Positions 9,594 to 18,857 of a stretch of 45,394 nucleotides of DNA are shown here, one piece after another (position 1 is the stretch's first letter; each line of letters opens with the position of its first letter). The translations under genes and the position numbers were made by a program. The notes under the pieces were generated by a model that was not told the origin of the DNA, made no database searches, and saw only the letters and a program-made list of their open reading frames with translations. Source of the stretch: Tritrichomonas foetus (Eukaryota; Parabasalia; Tritrichomonadida; Tritrichomonadidae); the NCBI GenBank assembly GCA_001839685.1, contig MLAK01000933.1, positions 1-45,394 on the forward strand, written 5' to 3'.

Positions 9594-10292
9594 ATGTCTG
9601 ATTCGCTCGAATTACTTCAGAAATTGGTCGATTCATTCCCACGATTAAACGCTAATGATCCTTCAACCCAAGATAAAGAGCATGATGAAAATGGAAATAT
9701 AGTAAAAGTTAGACCTAACGGATTTTCATGCATCTTCAACAAAGAGTTGAACCTTGAATTTCGTAACTTCGAAACACAGGAGTCAACAAGCAGAATTGTC
9801 AATTTCCGTATTTTGGTTAAAATTGGAAGCTCCCTCGAACAAATTCGTTTCGAAGTTATGGACGACGCAGACTTATATTACTTCTTTGAGGCTATTTTCG
9901 ATCAGGAGCTATTCAATGAGATGCGAGAAAAAGATCAGCTTACAATCGACTTCTCTGAATTTCCACTTGAAGTTATTAATTTACTTCAAGATTGCCAGAA
10001 AAACGACTCAGAAACACAAATCACATTTGTTGAAGAAAACGATGAAGCAAAATCTGCGACAATGGAATTCCTTCAAATCCTCGAATTAAAAGCTGTCGAA
10101 ATTTTCAAGATTCGATTTATTCCATCTGACCCACTTTTCGTCCAAGATCAAGTACAATATCGCTTCGATCAAATCAACAAACAATTAGCATATAAGAAGG
10201 CATATTTGACTGAATTTGATAAACAGATTCAATCAAAGAACCCAATTTTGTATAAAGCACTTACAAAGAGTCCGCGAACACTAAGGAAATGA
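9594..10292 (+). CDS. SAS-6 head-domain protein (SAS-6-like)
   Basis: This resembles the N-terminal head domain of SAS-6, the protein whose oligomers form the nine-fold cartwheel hub of basal bodies and centrioles. The best anchor is LTIDFSEFPLEVINLLQDC, which parallels the PISA motif of human SAS-6 (LLVDFSAFPQKFIDLLEQC). The upstream pattern (..IRFEVMDDADLYYFFEAIFDQELFNEMRE..) and the downstream strand ending FKIRFIPSDP also follow the family. The domain spans about residues 45-197 of 232. Canonical SAS-6 continues into a long coiled coil of several hundred residues; here the protein ends about 35 residues after the domain, and no coiled-coil frame follows. This is the arrangement of the SAS6-like (SAS6L) proteins of apicomplexans and trypanosomatids. 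It probably acts at the basal body or flagellar apparatus. The ATG at 9594 is the first in frame. Confidence 0.8.
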   Translation: MSDSLELLQKLVDSFPRLNANDPSTQDKEHDENGNIVKVRPNGFSCIFNKELNLEFRNFETQESTSRIVNFRILVKIGSSLEQIRFEVMDDADLYYFFEAIFDQELFNEMREKDQLTIDFSEFPLEVINLLQDCQKNDSETQITFVEENDEAKSATMEFLQILELKAVEIFKIRFIPSDPLFVQDQVQYRFDQINKQLAYKKAYLTEFDKQIQSKNPILYKALTKSPRTLRK

Positions 10293-10649
10293 AATTTACA
10301 GGCTAATCATATTTATTTCAATTCGTCATTAAAATGGATTTTTTTATTTCACTTAACATTTCATCGTTTTTTTTCTCCCTTTTTCTGCACATAATTGAAA
10401 GTGAAAACTTTTTCACAAATTTATTAGAAGGGAGATTCACAAATAGAATGGCTAAATTGAGTTAAAACTTTTTGAATTCATAAATATGCACAATCTAATG
10501 GAATTTATGACCAGCTAAATTCTGAAAAATAATATCCCCTTCAACCCTTCAATAAATCTAACCACTTTATGTTTGTAAATTGAATGCTTTATTTTCAAAA
10601 TTCAATACTCCCATAATATCCCTTGAGAAAATATTGATTAAAAATTTTG
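10293..10649. other. AT-rich intergenic spacer, no gene seen
   Basis: Separates the SAS-6-like gene from the exportin gene on the same strand. I looked here for a detached coiled-coil exon of SAS-6 and found none. Confidence 0.4.
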
Positions 10650-13600
10650 ATGGAGTTGGAAACTGAAGGTACTCCAGTAAATGTTGCTTTGCTTGACCAA
10701 ATAGGTCTTGCAATCACACAAAACACCATTCCGCAACTCACTCGTGAAAAAGCAAACGAAATTTTCATTAAATTTGCCGAAAGATCAGATGCATTTTTAT
10801 ATGTTGGTCAAATTATGGCTCAAAGTAATTTATTATTCATCAAATTCAATGCCATGCAGATTCTATGCACTGCGATAAAGACGCGATGGCTTTCAATCCC
10901 TCCTGACGAAAAACAAAATATTGTTGGATTTTTAGTTTCTTTCGTTAAAACGCCAAATATACCGCCGCAACTGCTGATTAAATGCAATCAAGCGCTAATA
11001 GAAGTTGCCAAATACGACTATCCAAACAATTGGCCAGATTTGTTTGATATTTTCATCCAAAATTTATATATCTCCCGAGATTTTTGCCTCAATTTCATCA
11101 AATTTTTATCAGCATTTGCAGTAGACCTTACAGAATGTGCTGTCGACTCTGTGACAAGCCTTCGTGCAGTTGAGATGAAAAATGGATTTACTGAGCAATT
11201 TCCAGCAATTTTTGAAATACTTAAAAACATGATTGGTGAAGACATAGAAATGTCCCGTTTAGCAATTTTAGCATTGAAAAAAATTATATGCATAGAAAAC
11301 GTTGATGTTATTATTTTTCAATCACCTTGGCTAAATGATTTGATTCAAATTCATTTACCGCGCCCAGAATTAGCTGTAGCGGTTATTGGTTTACTCACAA
11401 AATTAATCACACGACCGAATATTCCTCTCAATGAATCACATGATACTTATAATACTATGTTAGGATTATTCAATACTGCTGTTATAACACTTCATAAAGC
11501 AGTGGGTGATCAATTTGATGAAACTTCAGAATTATCAGGTGATGATAATTTTGCCGAAAGTTTCGTGAGTGCGGTTTCTTCATTAATTAATAATTTCCCA
11601 ATTATTCTCAAAGAAGAATCTTTTTTACCACAAATTCACCAGATTTTACGTTGGATTAAATATATAACAATTGTATCTGATAATGATAGGTTTGAAACGT
11701 GTATTGAATTTTGGTTGAGTATCCTCCGACGACTTTCCACTGAAACACATAACTGTTCAACGCCTTGCCCCCAACCATATGCAGAATTTTTGCATCCAAT
11801 GCGTGTAATTCTAATTGAAAGAATGCCATCACCCATTATAATCGTTCCTTATGTTGAAGTTGATGGTTCCCATCAAAAAAGAGTTTCAAATAACACGAAT
11901 TTTGGTTCTTTTTATTCAACTGCCCGCCAGTGTATGATTTTCTTGACTAATTTTGATCCAGAAGATATGACAAACGTTATTCTTGAGAGATTGAATGAGT
12001 TAATCACTACAGCAATGAATCTAGATGCAGTTAAATCACTTTGTTGGGCGATAGGCTCAATTTCAAACGCTTCACCAGCACATGAGCCTATTTTTATTCC
12101 CAAAATGCTTCAATACCTCTTTCAAATATGTGATGCTTTTCAAACACCAATTGAAAGAGCTAATGTTGCTGAAGGAATTGTTTTTGTTTGTAGCCAATAT
12201 TCAAAATTCTTAAGTAAGTTTTATCCTTTATTGAAATCAATCATTTTTAAAATGCTCAGCTTTTTAAATCAAAAAGTGGCAGAACTTCAAGAATATACAC
12301 TTGAATCATTGAAGTCAATAGCTTTATATTGCCAACAGATTTTAATTAGACAACAACCAAATGAAGACTATAGTATTTTAGAATACCTCTTTGAAAATAC
12401 CAATAATATCATTTCGAATTTATCACCTGAGAATATTCCAACATTCTATGAAATTTTATCTGCTTTAGTTTCTGGAATCCAAAATGAAGATACAAAAACA
12501 TCAATTTCTTCGAATTTAATTACTGATCTGATCCAAAGAGTCGGATCAATTATGAATTCGTTTGATCCATCAAATCATGATTGTGTTCGAACGTTATCTG
12601 TAGTTTTAAGATGTCATTCAGTTTTACCTAATTATTTAGGACGCTTATATTTATTACAAATACAAACATTTATTCCAGAAATAGTGAATTTTTATTTAGC
12701 TTTATCTCAAATCATAGCAAATTCAATGGAAGGTTGTTTGTTGTTTCGGCAATTACGTTCAGACATTTTAAACATTTTACAAAGATCAATCAATTATATT
12801 ACTTATAATGAACAAAATAAAAGTTTCATTCCTATTTTAATGGAAACTAAAACCAAATTAATTGAAGATTATGCAGCTAATCCAAGATCTCGTGTTCCTG
12901 AAGTTTTATTGTTTATTAGCGTCCTCCTTTTAAAGTTAAATGAACAAATGATTTCATGTTTCCCAGAAATTTTCACGAATTTGTTTTCAACAACATATGA
13001 AATGATTGTTGATCAAATTAATTTTGGAGATTTCACTTACCCATTTTATAGATTTGTTCAAAGCTTTTGCTATGTTTATTTAACGACAATAACAGAAATT
13101 GATCCCCAAATGACGGATTTCATCATGCAAACTCTTGTTTTTGGAACAGAATGTTTGAATTCAGATGTGCGTGAATTATGTGTTTCAATTATATCGGATT
13201 TGTTTGGAAAGCTAAATGGAAATCCACAAAACAATACCTATAGTCAGTTCCTACGAAAGTATTCGATACCGATTTTATTGACTACTTTACAGAGATTGTT
13301 TGATTTGTCATATAAACAATCATTTCAAACAAATATTAACATGATTCGATATTTCTTATTGTTACCACATGTAATGGAACAAGCTGGTGTGGTTGCTGGT
13401 AAGTTGTGTGAACTTCTACCTAACAAGCCACAAAATGAAGTTTTTCAGATAACTGAAGAAATATTTAATGCTGCGAAAGACTTTCATAAATTTAGGAATT
13501 TAATGCGTGACTTTTTAGTCTCTGCAAGGCAAATTTCTATAACTGACCCTGACTTGAATACAGTGGAAAGAGAGGAAATGATTAAAGAACTAAATGAAAA

Positions 13601-13700
13601 GTTCCATTCAATTCCTGGATATAGCGATGAAAACAGCGAAGATAATGATTCTGCACTAAGCCAACTGCCAAACACACTCAATTCGCTGTCAATATCTTAA
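10650..13700 (+). CDS. Exportin-1 (CRM1), leucine-rich-NES nuclear export receptor
   Basis: A HEAT-repeat karyopherin that carries NES-bearing cargo out of the nucleus with RanGTP. The 1,016 residues (ATG at 10650; a TTG precedes it) match CRM1 along the whole length. The N-terminal region (NAMQILCTAIKTRW, then YDYPNNWPDLF) corresponds to the Ran-binding importin-beta-like region. The middle has SLCWAIGSISNA, matching LNTLCWAIGSISGA of human CRM1. The end (HKFRNLMRDFLVSARQI..EREEM) matches FKEHLRDFLVQIKEF. The NES-groove segment aligns without gaps to human residues around Cys528, and Cys494 falls exactly on that cysteine, the leptomycin B target. The length is close to the usual ~1,070. There are no introns. 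Confidence 0.95.
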   Translation: MELETEGTPVNVALLDQIGLAITQNTIPQLTREKANEIFIKFAERSDAFLYVGQIMAQSNLLFIKFNAMQILCTAIKTRWLSIPPDEKQNIVGFLVSFVKTPNIPPQLLIKCNQALIEVAKYDYPNNWPDLFDIFIQNLYISRDFCLNFIKFLSAFAVDLTECAVDSVTSLRAVEMKNGFTEQFPAIFEILKNMIGEDIEMSRLAILALKKIICIENVDVIIFQSPWLNDLIQIHLPRPELAVAVIGLLTKLITRPNIPLNESHDTYNTMLGLFNTAVITLHKAVGDQFDETSELSGDDNFAESFVSAVSSLINNFPIILKEESFLPQIHQILRWIKYITIVSDNDRFETCIEFWLSILRRLSTETHNCSTPCPQPYAEFLHPMRVILIERMPSPIIIVPYVEVDGSHQKRVSNNTNFGSFYSTARQCMIFLTNFDPEDMTNVILERLNELITTAMNLDAVKSLCWAIGSISNASPAHEPIFIPKMLQYLFQICDAFQTPIERANVAEGIVFVCSQYSKFLSKFYPLLKSIIFKMLSFLNQKVAELQEYTLESLKSIALYCQQILIRQQPNEDYSILEYLFENTNNIISNLSPENIPTFYEILSALVSGIQNEDTKTSISSNLITDLIQRVGSIMNSFDPSNHDCVRTLSVVLRCHSVLPNYLGRLYLLQIQTFIPEIVNFYLALSQIIANSMEGCLLFRQLRSDILNILQRSINYITYNEQNKSFIPILMETKTKLIEDYAANPRSRVPEVLLFISVLLLKLNEQMISCFPEIFTNLFSTTYEMIVDQINFGDFTYPFYRFVQSFCYVYLTTITEIDPQMTDFIMQTLVFGTECLNSDVRELCVSIISDLFGKLNGNPQNNTYSQFLRKYSIPILLTTLQRLFDLSYKQSFQTNINMIRYFLLLPHVMEQAGVVAGKLCELLPNKPQNEVFQITEEIFNAAKDFHKFRNLMRDFLVSARQISITDPDLNTVEREEMIKELNEKFHSIPGYSDENSEDNDSALSQLPNTLNSLSIS

Positions 13701-14460
13701 AGTTTTATATATGTATTTATAAAAAGCATAGAAAGTTAGATTTGTTTTATAAATTATATAATATTATAATTATTAATTTTTTAATTTATTTAATTTTTAT
13801 TTTTTTGTTTGTTTGTTCAAAATCAGAATGAATTGAGCATAATACATGGTTATAATAATCTTAAACATTATGGGTATTGAAGTTTCCTTTTTGGACGAAT
13901 CAAAACAACAATGAAAAGAATCAAAACAACAATNNNNNNNNNNNNNNNNNNNNNNNNNNNNNNNNNNNNNNNNNNNNNNNNNNNNNNNNNNNNNNNNNNN
14001 NNNNNNNNNNNNNNNNNNNNNNNNNNNNNNNNNNNNNNNNNNNNNNNNNNNNNNNNNNNNNNNNNNNNNNNNNNNNNNNNNNNNNNNNNNNNNNNNNNNN
14101 NNNNNNNNNNNNNNNNNNNNNNNNNNNNNNNNNNNNNNNNNNNNNNNNNNNNNNNNNNNNNNNNNNNNNNNNNNNNNNNNNNNNNNNNNNNNNNNNNNNN
14201 NNNNNNNNNNNNNNNNNNNNNNNNNNNNNNNNNNNNNNNNNNNNNNNNAATGAAAAGAATCAAAACAATAATGAAAAGAATCAAAACAATGAAAAATAAT
14301 GATTCCCAAATTTCAGCGAAAGAAAAGAGACGGAAAAAAAAGAAAGAGTGGGCCAAATCACGAAAGTAATAACAATTTATTGGTAATAATATAAATCTTC
14401 ATAGTATCATTGATATAAAAAAATAGACTCTAAAAAAAGAACGACTGCAAAAGGCGCAAA
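13701..14460. other. Convergent intergenic region between exportin and kinase genes
   Basis: It holds the 3' flanks of two convergent genes, the 21-bp repeat and the N gap. No supportable gene apart from the weak basic frame noted with the repeat. Confidence 0.5.
13893..14298. repeat. 21-bp minisatellite with internal assembly gap
   Basis: Direct repeats with the unit AATGAAAAG followed by AATCAAAACAA and C or T stand on both sides of a run of N from 13934 to 14248. About one and a half units precede the gap and two follow it. The unit length is divisible by three and would translate as NEKNQNN, but no in-frame ATG precedes it and a stop follows at once. I therefore read it as a non-coding minisatellite whose array was too long to assemble. 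A 26-codon, very basic frame (14289-14369, ending KKKKEWAKSRK) follows the gap and could be the tail of a gene hidden in it. The gap size need not be real. Confidence 0.8.
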
Positions 14461-15588
14461 CTACGCCATGAATGCATTTGATTTCTCTTCGTTAGCTTCT
14501 TCCTCCTCCTCCTCTTCCTCACCAGGCACGTATCCAGAAGAATAGTTCGCTGCAACTACCCATGGGTGTTGTAGCACTTCTCTGGCAGTCAGCCTGGTCT
14601 GAGGGTCTTTGTCAATTATTTTGCCAAACAAGTCCCGCAAAGAATCGCTAATTTGCACATCTTCATCAAGCGTGAGGGGATCATTTTGTATCTGTTGGGA
14701 GATCTTAAACAGCTGCGATAAAAAGCAGCCATCATCAGACTCGTCGAAAAAGGGGAGGTGGGCATAAATCATATAATACAAAGTAACGCCAAGCGCCCAG
14801 ACGTCGGCAGGCTTCGCACGAAACGGCTCCCCTGTACACTCCTCAGGCGAATAGAACGCCGGCGTCCCCTCAGTCTCGTCTATTTCATCCGATTCGTCAG
14901 GAAGAATAATCGCCGCTGAAAAATCGGCCAAAACGTATTTTCCGCTAGAGAATTTCATTATATTTTCGGGTTTGATGTCTCGGTGGCAGATATTTCGTTT
15001 ATGTAAATAATCCAAGCCCTCGGCGATCTGTGCGAAAATGAATTGTGCTTTTTGCTCGGGAATTGCCTCACGGTCGATGTCCTTTTGAAGGCAGCCGGCG
15101 TCGGCGTAAGGCATAACGAATATAAACGAATTTGTATAATCGTCGTCGAGGACTTCTTTGATTTGCATTGTATTTGGATGACGCGTCATTGTCATAATCT
15201 GCATCTCGCGATAGACCCTTTCGATTGGCTGGCTGGTATCTCCGATGGTATTTCGATAGAGAAAAAATTTGTCGTAAATTTTGGCAGCCATTTCAGTCTG
15301 AGATTCAATATGTTCGACCAAATAAACTTCAGCGTGGGATCCGCGCCCAATGGATTTGATAAATCGATATTCGAAAATTTGAGGATTTTTTTCTTGTGAA
15401 ATGAACGTAGTGAAAGACATGCATTCCCTCCAATCGCGAAAAGACGAAATTGCGCTGAGCGGGTCCGAATTGTCCAATTTTCCAGTCGGCATTTGAACAA
15501 CACCCAAATTCGGGACTTCCCCAGAAGAAGATTTTTTCGGCTGAACTATTGGAGCCGAGGGTCCCGATGAGGATGAACCACAGCCCAT
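14461..15588 (-). CDS. CaMKK-like serine/threonine kinase with predicted N-myristoylation
   Basis: I chose the ATG at 15588, giving 375 residues. The longer frame opens with TTG, whereas this start yields MGCGSSSSG, a textbook N-myristoylation plus palmitoylation signal that would anchor the kinase to membranes. The kinase domain covers about 75-345: Gly loop GRGSHAEV (81-88), AAK lysine 103, HRDIKPEN (202-209), P+1 segment GTPAFYSPEE (241-250). GTPAF and the overall pattern resemble CaMKK/LKB1-pathway upstream kinases. The metal-binding motif reads ADFSAA (Asp222, Phe223, Ser224) where nearly all kinases have DFG, and APE is SPE. The catalytic residues are otherwise present, so activity is plausible. 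The C-terminus has a run of eight glutamates. It is convergent with the exportin gene. Confidence 0.9.
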   Translation of the reverse strand: MGCGSSSSGPSAPIVQPKKSSSGEVPNLGVVQMPTGKLDNSDPLSAISSFRDWRECMSFTTFISQEKNPQIFEYRFIKSIGRGSHAEVYLVEHIESQTEMAAKIYDKFFLYRNTIGDTSQPIERVYREMQIMTMTRHPNTMQIKEVLDDDYTNSFIFVMPYADAGCLQKDIDREAIPEQKAQFIFAQIAEGLDYLHKRNICHRDIKPENIMKFSSGKYVLADFSAAIILPDESDEIDETEGTPAFYSPEECTGEPFRAKPADVWALGVTLYYMIYAHLPFFDESDDGCFLSQLFKISQQIQNDPLTLDEDVQISDSLRDLFGKIIDKDPQTRLTAREVLQHPWVVAANYSSGYVPGEEEEEEEEANEEKSNAFMA

Positions 15589-16587
15589 TTTGAGCTTGCT
15601 TTCGGGAATATTTGAAAAAAGTTGTAAAGCGCTCAAATTTTCGTTAAACCGCTTAGCCTTTTATTCAATTTCTGTTTTGTGAGGATATTTTTATTAATTT
15701 CCTTTTCAATTCAAATACAATTTATTTTCTTTTTACAATTATTCAGTATAAGATTGAGATAAATTCGTTAGTGAGATCTTTAAAGATTACTTTTTAATTG
15801 AATATTCTCATTAAATATAATTTTTCAATTCTTTCTCTTTGCTTTTTTTTGGTTTGTTTTGACTAGATATTTAAAAATGTTTCACAGAAAAGTTTACAAA
15901 GATGCGAATTATTTCTATGAGATTCAAAGAAAATAATTATTAACACAATTTTTTCTTCAGGATTATGGACACAAATAAATAATTCTTGGTTTCCAGTGGC
16001 AAATGAACTCCATTAACATATTTCTCTTTAGGAAAAAAAAAATGCTCATTGTTGGACTTAGCAACAGAGTGTACTGTATAGTGTATAAATTGAGACACCT
16101 TTGAAAAACTTTTAGAAAAAGTTCACCACAATAGAATCATTTCTTAAGAAAAATTTATTTCTTTATAGAAAATTATTTCTCTGCTTTGCAAAGAATCATA
16201 TTATTCGGCATTTTTTTAAATTATTTTGGTAGAAAAGACTAGAGAAGCATATATTGCATACACTCTATAGTATAAGACATAATTTGATCGAATCTCTTCA
16301 TTCAAAAAACAATATCAAATTTTTGTATATTTGGAATAGTTTAAAAATAGAAATATATGCTCACTAAATTGTATGTAACATGTTCGTCATATTATCTGTT
16401 GAGTGTTATATGAAAATAATCAAAATTCTGGTGATGATCATTTTAATTGTTTGGAGGGATGATGTTATTTAAAAAATCGCATTTAAATATAATCAAAATT
16501 TGTAAAACTCTACATTTTTAATCAATTTTTGATTCAAATCAAAAAAAAAAGTATAAAAATTAATGGAATCTGAAATTGAGAAAATTA
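15589..16587. other. AT-rich intergenic spacer, no gene seen
   Basis: About 1 kb between two minus-strand genes. Two similar stretches containing AGTGTA and TATAGT (near 16068-16090 and 16250-16280) form a loose inverted similarity, too weak to call. I see nothing else. Confidence 0.4.
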
Positions 16588-17163
16588 TTAACAACATTTA
16601 TTATTACTATCATTACTCTGCTGAATACTACTCAAAGAATGATTGTTGAGTGGAATTCTTTGATCATTTATCAAAAAATCAAATAATTCATTTATTCCTT
16701 GTCCGTTTCTCGCAGAAGTCATGAAAAAGTTATTTTTTGGATAATCATAAAACTTGGATTTTGCGCGCCGCATAATATTTTCCTGCTCATCTTCAACAAG
16801 AGTGTCTGATTTGGTTGCGACGATATATTTGATGCACTTTGGTTCGTTCATGGAAAGCTCAGATTCCCAGTAATCTAGGCCTTCAAGCGAATTCAGGTCA
16901 TTCATATCGAAAAGTAATAATGCGACGTCGGAATTTCTGTAATGTAGTTTTGTGATTGATCGATATTGTTCAGCGCCAGCAGTATCCCAAACTTCTAATC
17001 TAAACTCGGTATCATCTCTGTTTACGACTTTGGAATTATTATCTGATTTTACTGATGGTTCCATAAATTCGAATTTGTCCCAGAAATAGCGCTGATATAA
17101 GCAGGTTTTGCCGACACTTACATCACCTAATAAAATAACCTTGATTTTCAGATCGCTTTCCAT
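16588..17163 (-). CDS. Rab-family small GTPase with atypical switch residues
   Basis: A membrane-traffic GTPase of the Ras superfamily, Rab-like by its double-cysteine C-terminus (Cys190-Cys191) for geranylgeranylation. The P-loop is GDVSVGKT (13-20). Switch II is WDTAGAEQYRS, where the family reads WDTAGQERYRS, so the catalytic Gln is Ala64. The guanine-specificity motif is TKSD (117-120) instead of NKxD, and the G5 motif is SAR. Switch I (EPSVKSD) has Ser where Thr normally binds the gamma phosphate and Mg. The 191-residue length is normal. Loss of the Gln usually means slow or no intrinsic GTP hydrolysis, so this Rab may be mostly GTP-bound; that is inference. The specific Rab subclass cannot be named. 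Confidence 0.9.
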   Translation of the reverse strand: MESDLKIKVILLGDVSVGKTCLYQRYFWDKFEFMEPSVKSDNNSKVVNRDDTEFRLEVWDTAGAEQYRSITKLHYRNSDVALLLFDMNDLNSLEGLDYWESELSMNEPKCIKYIVATKSDTLVEDEQENIMRRAKSKFYDYPKNNFFMTSARNGQGINELFDFLINDQRIPLNNHSLSSIQQSNDSNNKCC

Positions 17164-17527
17164 TTAGATATGGCAGAATTGATGGGCACTAAATTCACCT
17201 TTTATTTCACCTTTTATCATTCTTTGATTACTCATGTAATCAAAGGACAGTAACATAAGTCTTTCACCGAAAATTCCATTTCAGAAAATAGAAAACAATC
17301 ATGAATTGATAAAAGAAAAATTTCATCTTGAGAATTTATATCAAGATTAAATTGTTGAAGTAGAAAATAAAATGGTGATTGTGGTGAATTCATATCATTA
17401 ATATTAAAAGTTGAAATCACGTCTTATCTAAATATGGAATTTGATATTTTGTTTGAAACTTTGAAAAGCTATGATGATGAATTGTGATATAAAATAACAC
17501 GTTTGAAATTATTTCTATCTCACGCAA
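17164..17527. promoter_or_regulatory. Divergent intergenic region, putative promoters
   Basis: It lies between the Rab gene (minus) and the MYG1-like gene (plus) and should hold both promoters. A short antisense frame at 17232-17420 does not look coding. No motif is certain. Confidence 0.3.
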
Positions 17528-18565
17528 ATGAATCATAGTTTTAATGAAATAGATGATGAAATGTTTATGGAAGAAGAAGCAGAGGAAGAGGAAGAAGCAG
17601 AAGATATCGAATTACCAGTTGATTTAACGAAAAAAATTGCGCTACCAATTTTATCATTCTCTGCTGAAGAAGCAATTGCAATTTTGCTTCTTAGGTGGTC
17701 TACAGAATGTGGCGAATTAACAGTTCTTCGAACGGATGATCCAGAAGTCTATATCGAATGTGCCATGCGTATCAATCTCGGTGAAGAATACGATCATGGA
17801 ACCAAAACATATCTACCTGCCAAAGATATGAAGCTAAAAGATTTTCCATCTGCAATGAGTGTTGCTGGACTTATTTTCTACCATTATGGTGAAGATGCAA
17901 TCAAAAATCACTTAAAAGAGCTTGGCATTGAATGCCCTGATGATGATATACCATTTTTATTGAAACGAATATATTCTTGTATTATCCATCCACTTGACAT
18001 TGCAGTAGAAAATCCTAGTTTTTACAGTGATCTGAAAAAACTATCACAAATACTTGATCCAATTGATGATCCTGATCCAATAGTGAAGCAGGAAAATTTT
18101 GAATCCTTAATTGGCCTCATCATTGAACAATTTGATCAAAGATTAAATTGGATTGCTCGAAAATTACTTCCAGGAAGAAACACAGTTAGAAAAGCAATTG
18201 GAGACAGAAAGAAAGCACTTCCAACAGGCGAAATTGTCGTTGTTCCTCATTACGTTCCACTTTCAATGAATCGAGATTTATTCGAAAAAAGTCAAACAAA
18301 GAAGCACGGAGTTAAATATATCGCTATGCCAAGAGTTGTTGGTGATGGTGGTGTCTATGCATTACGGTGGTTCGGCCCAGCATTCAGAAAATTAAAATTC
18401 GGCGGTTCTCGAGATGAACATTTGACCAGTTGTTTACAGAACTTTAACGGAACTGGATGGGTCCATCCAAATGGTGCTGTTGGTGCCATGGACAAAATGG
18501 CCAACGCCATTGAATATTTGAAGCAGATTTTAAAACCAGAAAAAATGATGACGAATTTTGGATAG
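17528..18565 (+). CDS. MYG1-family protein lacking the DHH metal ligands
   Basis: MYG1 (C12orf10/GAMM1) is a DHH-type 3'-5' RNA exonuclease of nucleus and mitochondria. The 345-residue product follows the family order after an acidic head (about 1-30). LLLRW..LTVLRTDDPEVY matches the RTRDPE region, SVAGLIFYHYG (111-121) matches SSAGLIYLHFG, EQFDQRLNWIARKLLPGRNTV matches FLQRLDFYQHSWLPAR, then PTGEIVVV, and TGWVHPNGAVGA near the end matches IFVHASGFIGG. The catalytic motifs are gone: HNGTFHCDEALA has become ILSFSAEEAIA (41-51), DVGGEYDP has become INLGEEYDH, and RYDHHQ has become TYLPAK (94-99). The fold seems kept without metal binding, so a non-catalytic role is likely. It is divergent from the Rab gene. 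Confidence 0.82.
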   Translation: MNHSFNEIDDEMFMEEEAEEEEEAEDIELPVDLTKKIALPILSFSAEEAIAILLLRWSTECGELTVLRTDDPEVYIECAMRINLGEEYDHGTKTYLPAKDMKLKDFPSAMSVAGLIFYHYGEDAIKNHLKELGIECPDDDIPFLLKRIYSCIIHPLDIAVENPSFYSDLKKLSQILDPIDDPDPIVKQENFESLIGLIIEQFDQRLNWIARKLLPGRNTVRKAIGDRKKALPTGEIVVVPHYVPLSMNRDLFEKSQTKKHGVKYIAMPRVVGDGGVYALRWFGPAFRKLKFGGSRDEHLTSCLQNFNGTGWVHPNGAVGAMDKMANAIEYLKQILKPEKMMTNFG

Positions 18566-18857
18566 TAATGTTTTTTTATTGTAAATGTTAAATTTCACTC
18601 TTTTATTCTATGTTTTAAATTAAAATTTGACTTCATTTTTTTATCAATCATTCAATAAGTCTCAAATCACATGACAATGAGATGATCTAATTGAATTTGT
18701 ATTGAAAAGAATAAGACTTTAATTATTTCATCAAAATAAAACTTCTTCCTGCATGAAAGAAGTCGAAAATTGTAAAATCTCAATCTGTGGTTGATGAACT
18801 TTTTGAAAGAACAAGATTTTTATTGAATAGAATTTGACATCCTTGAACGACCATTGA

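Noticed and set aside
16371..16376. GTATGT in a spacer as a possible second intron start
   Set aside because: No TAAC..ACAG follows at a suitable distance and no coding exons flank it.
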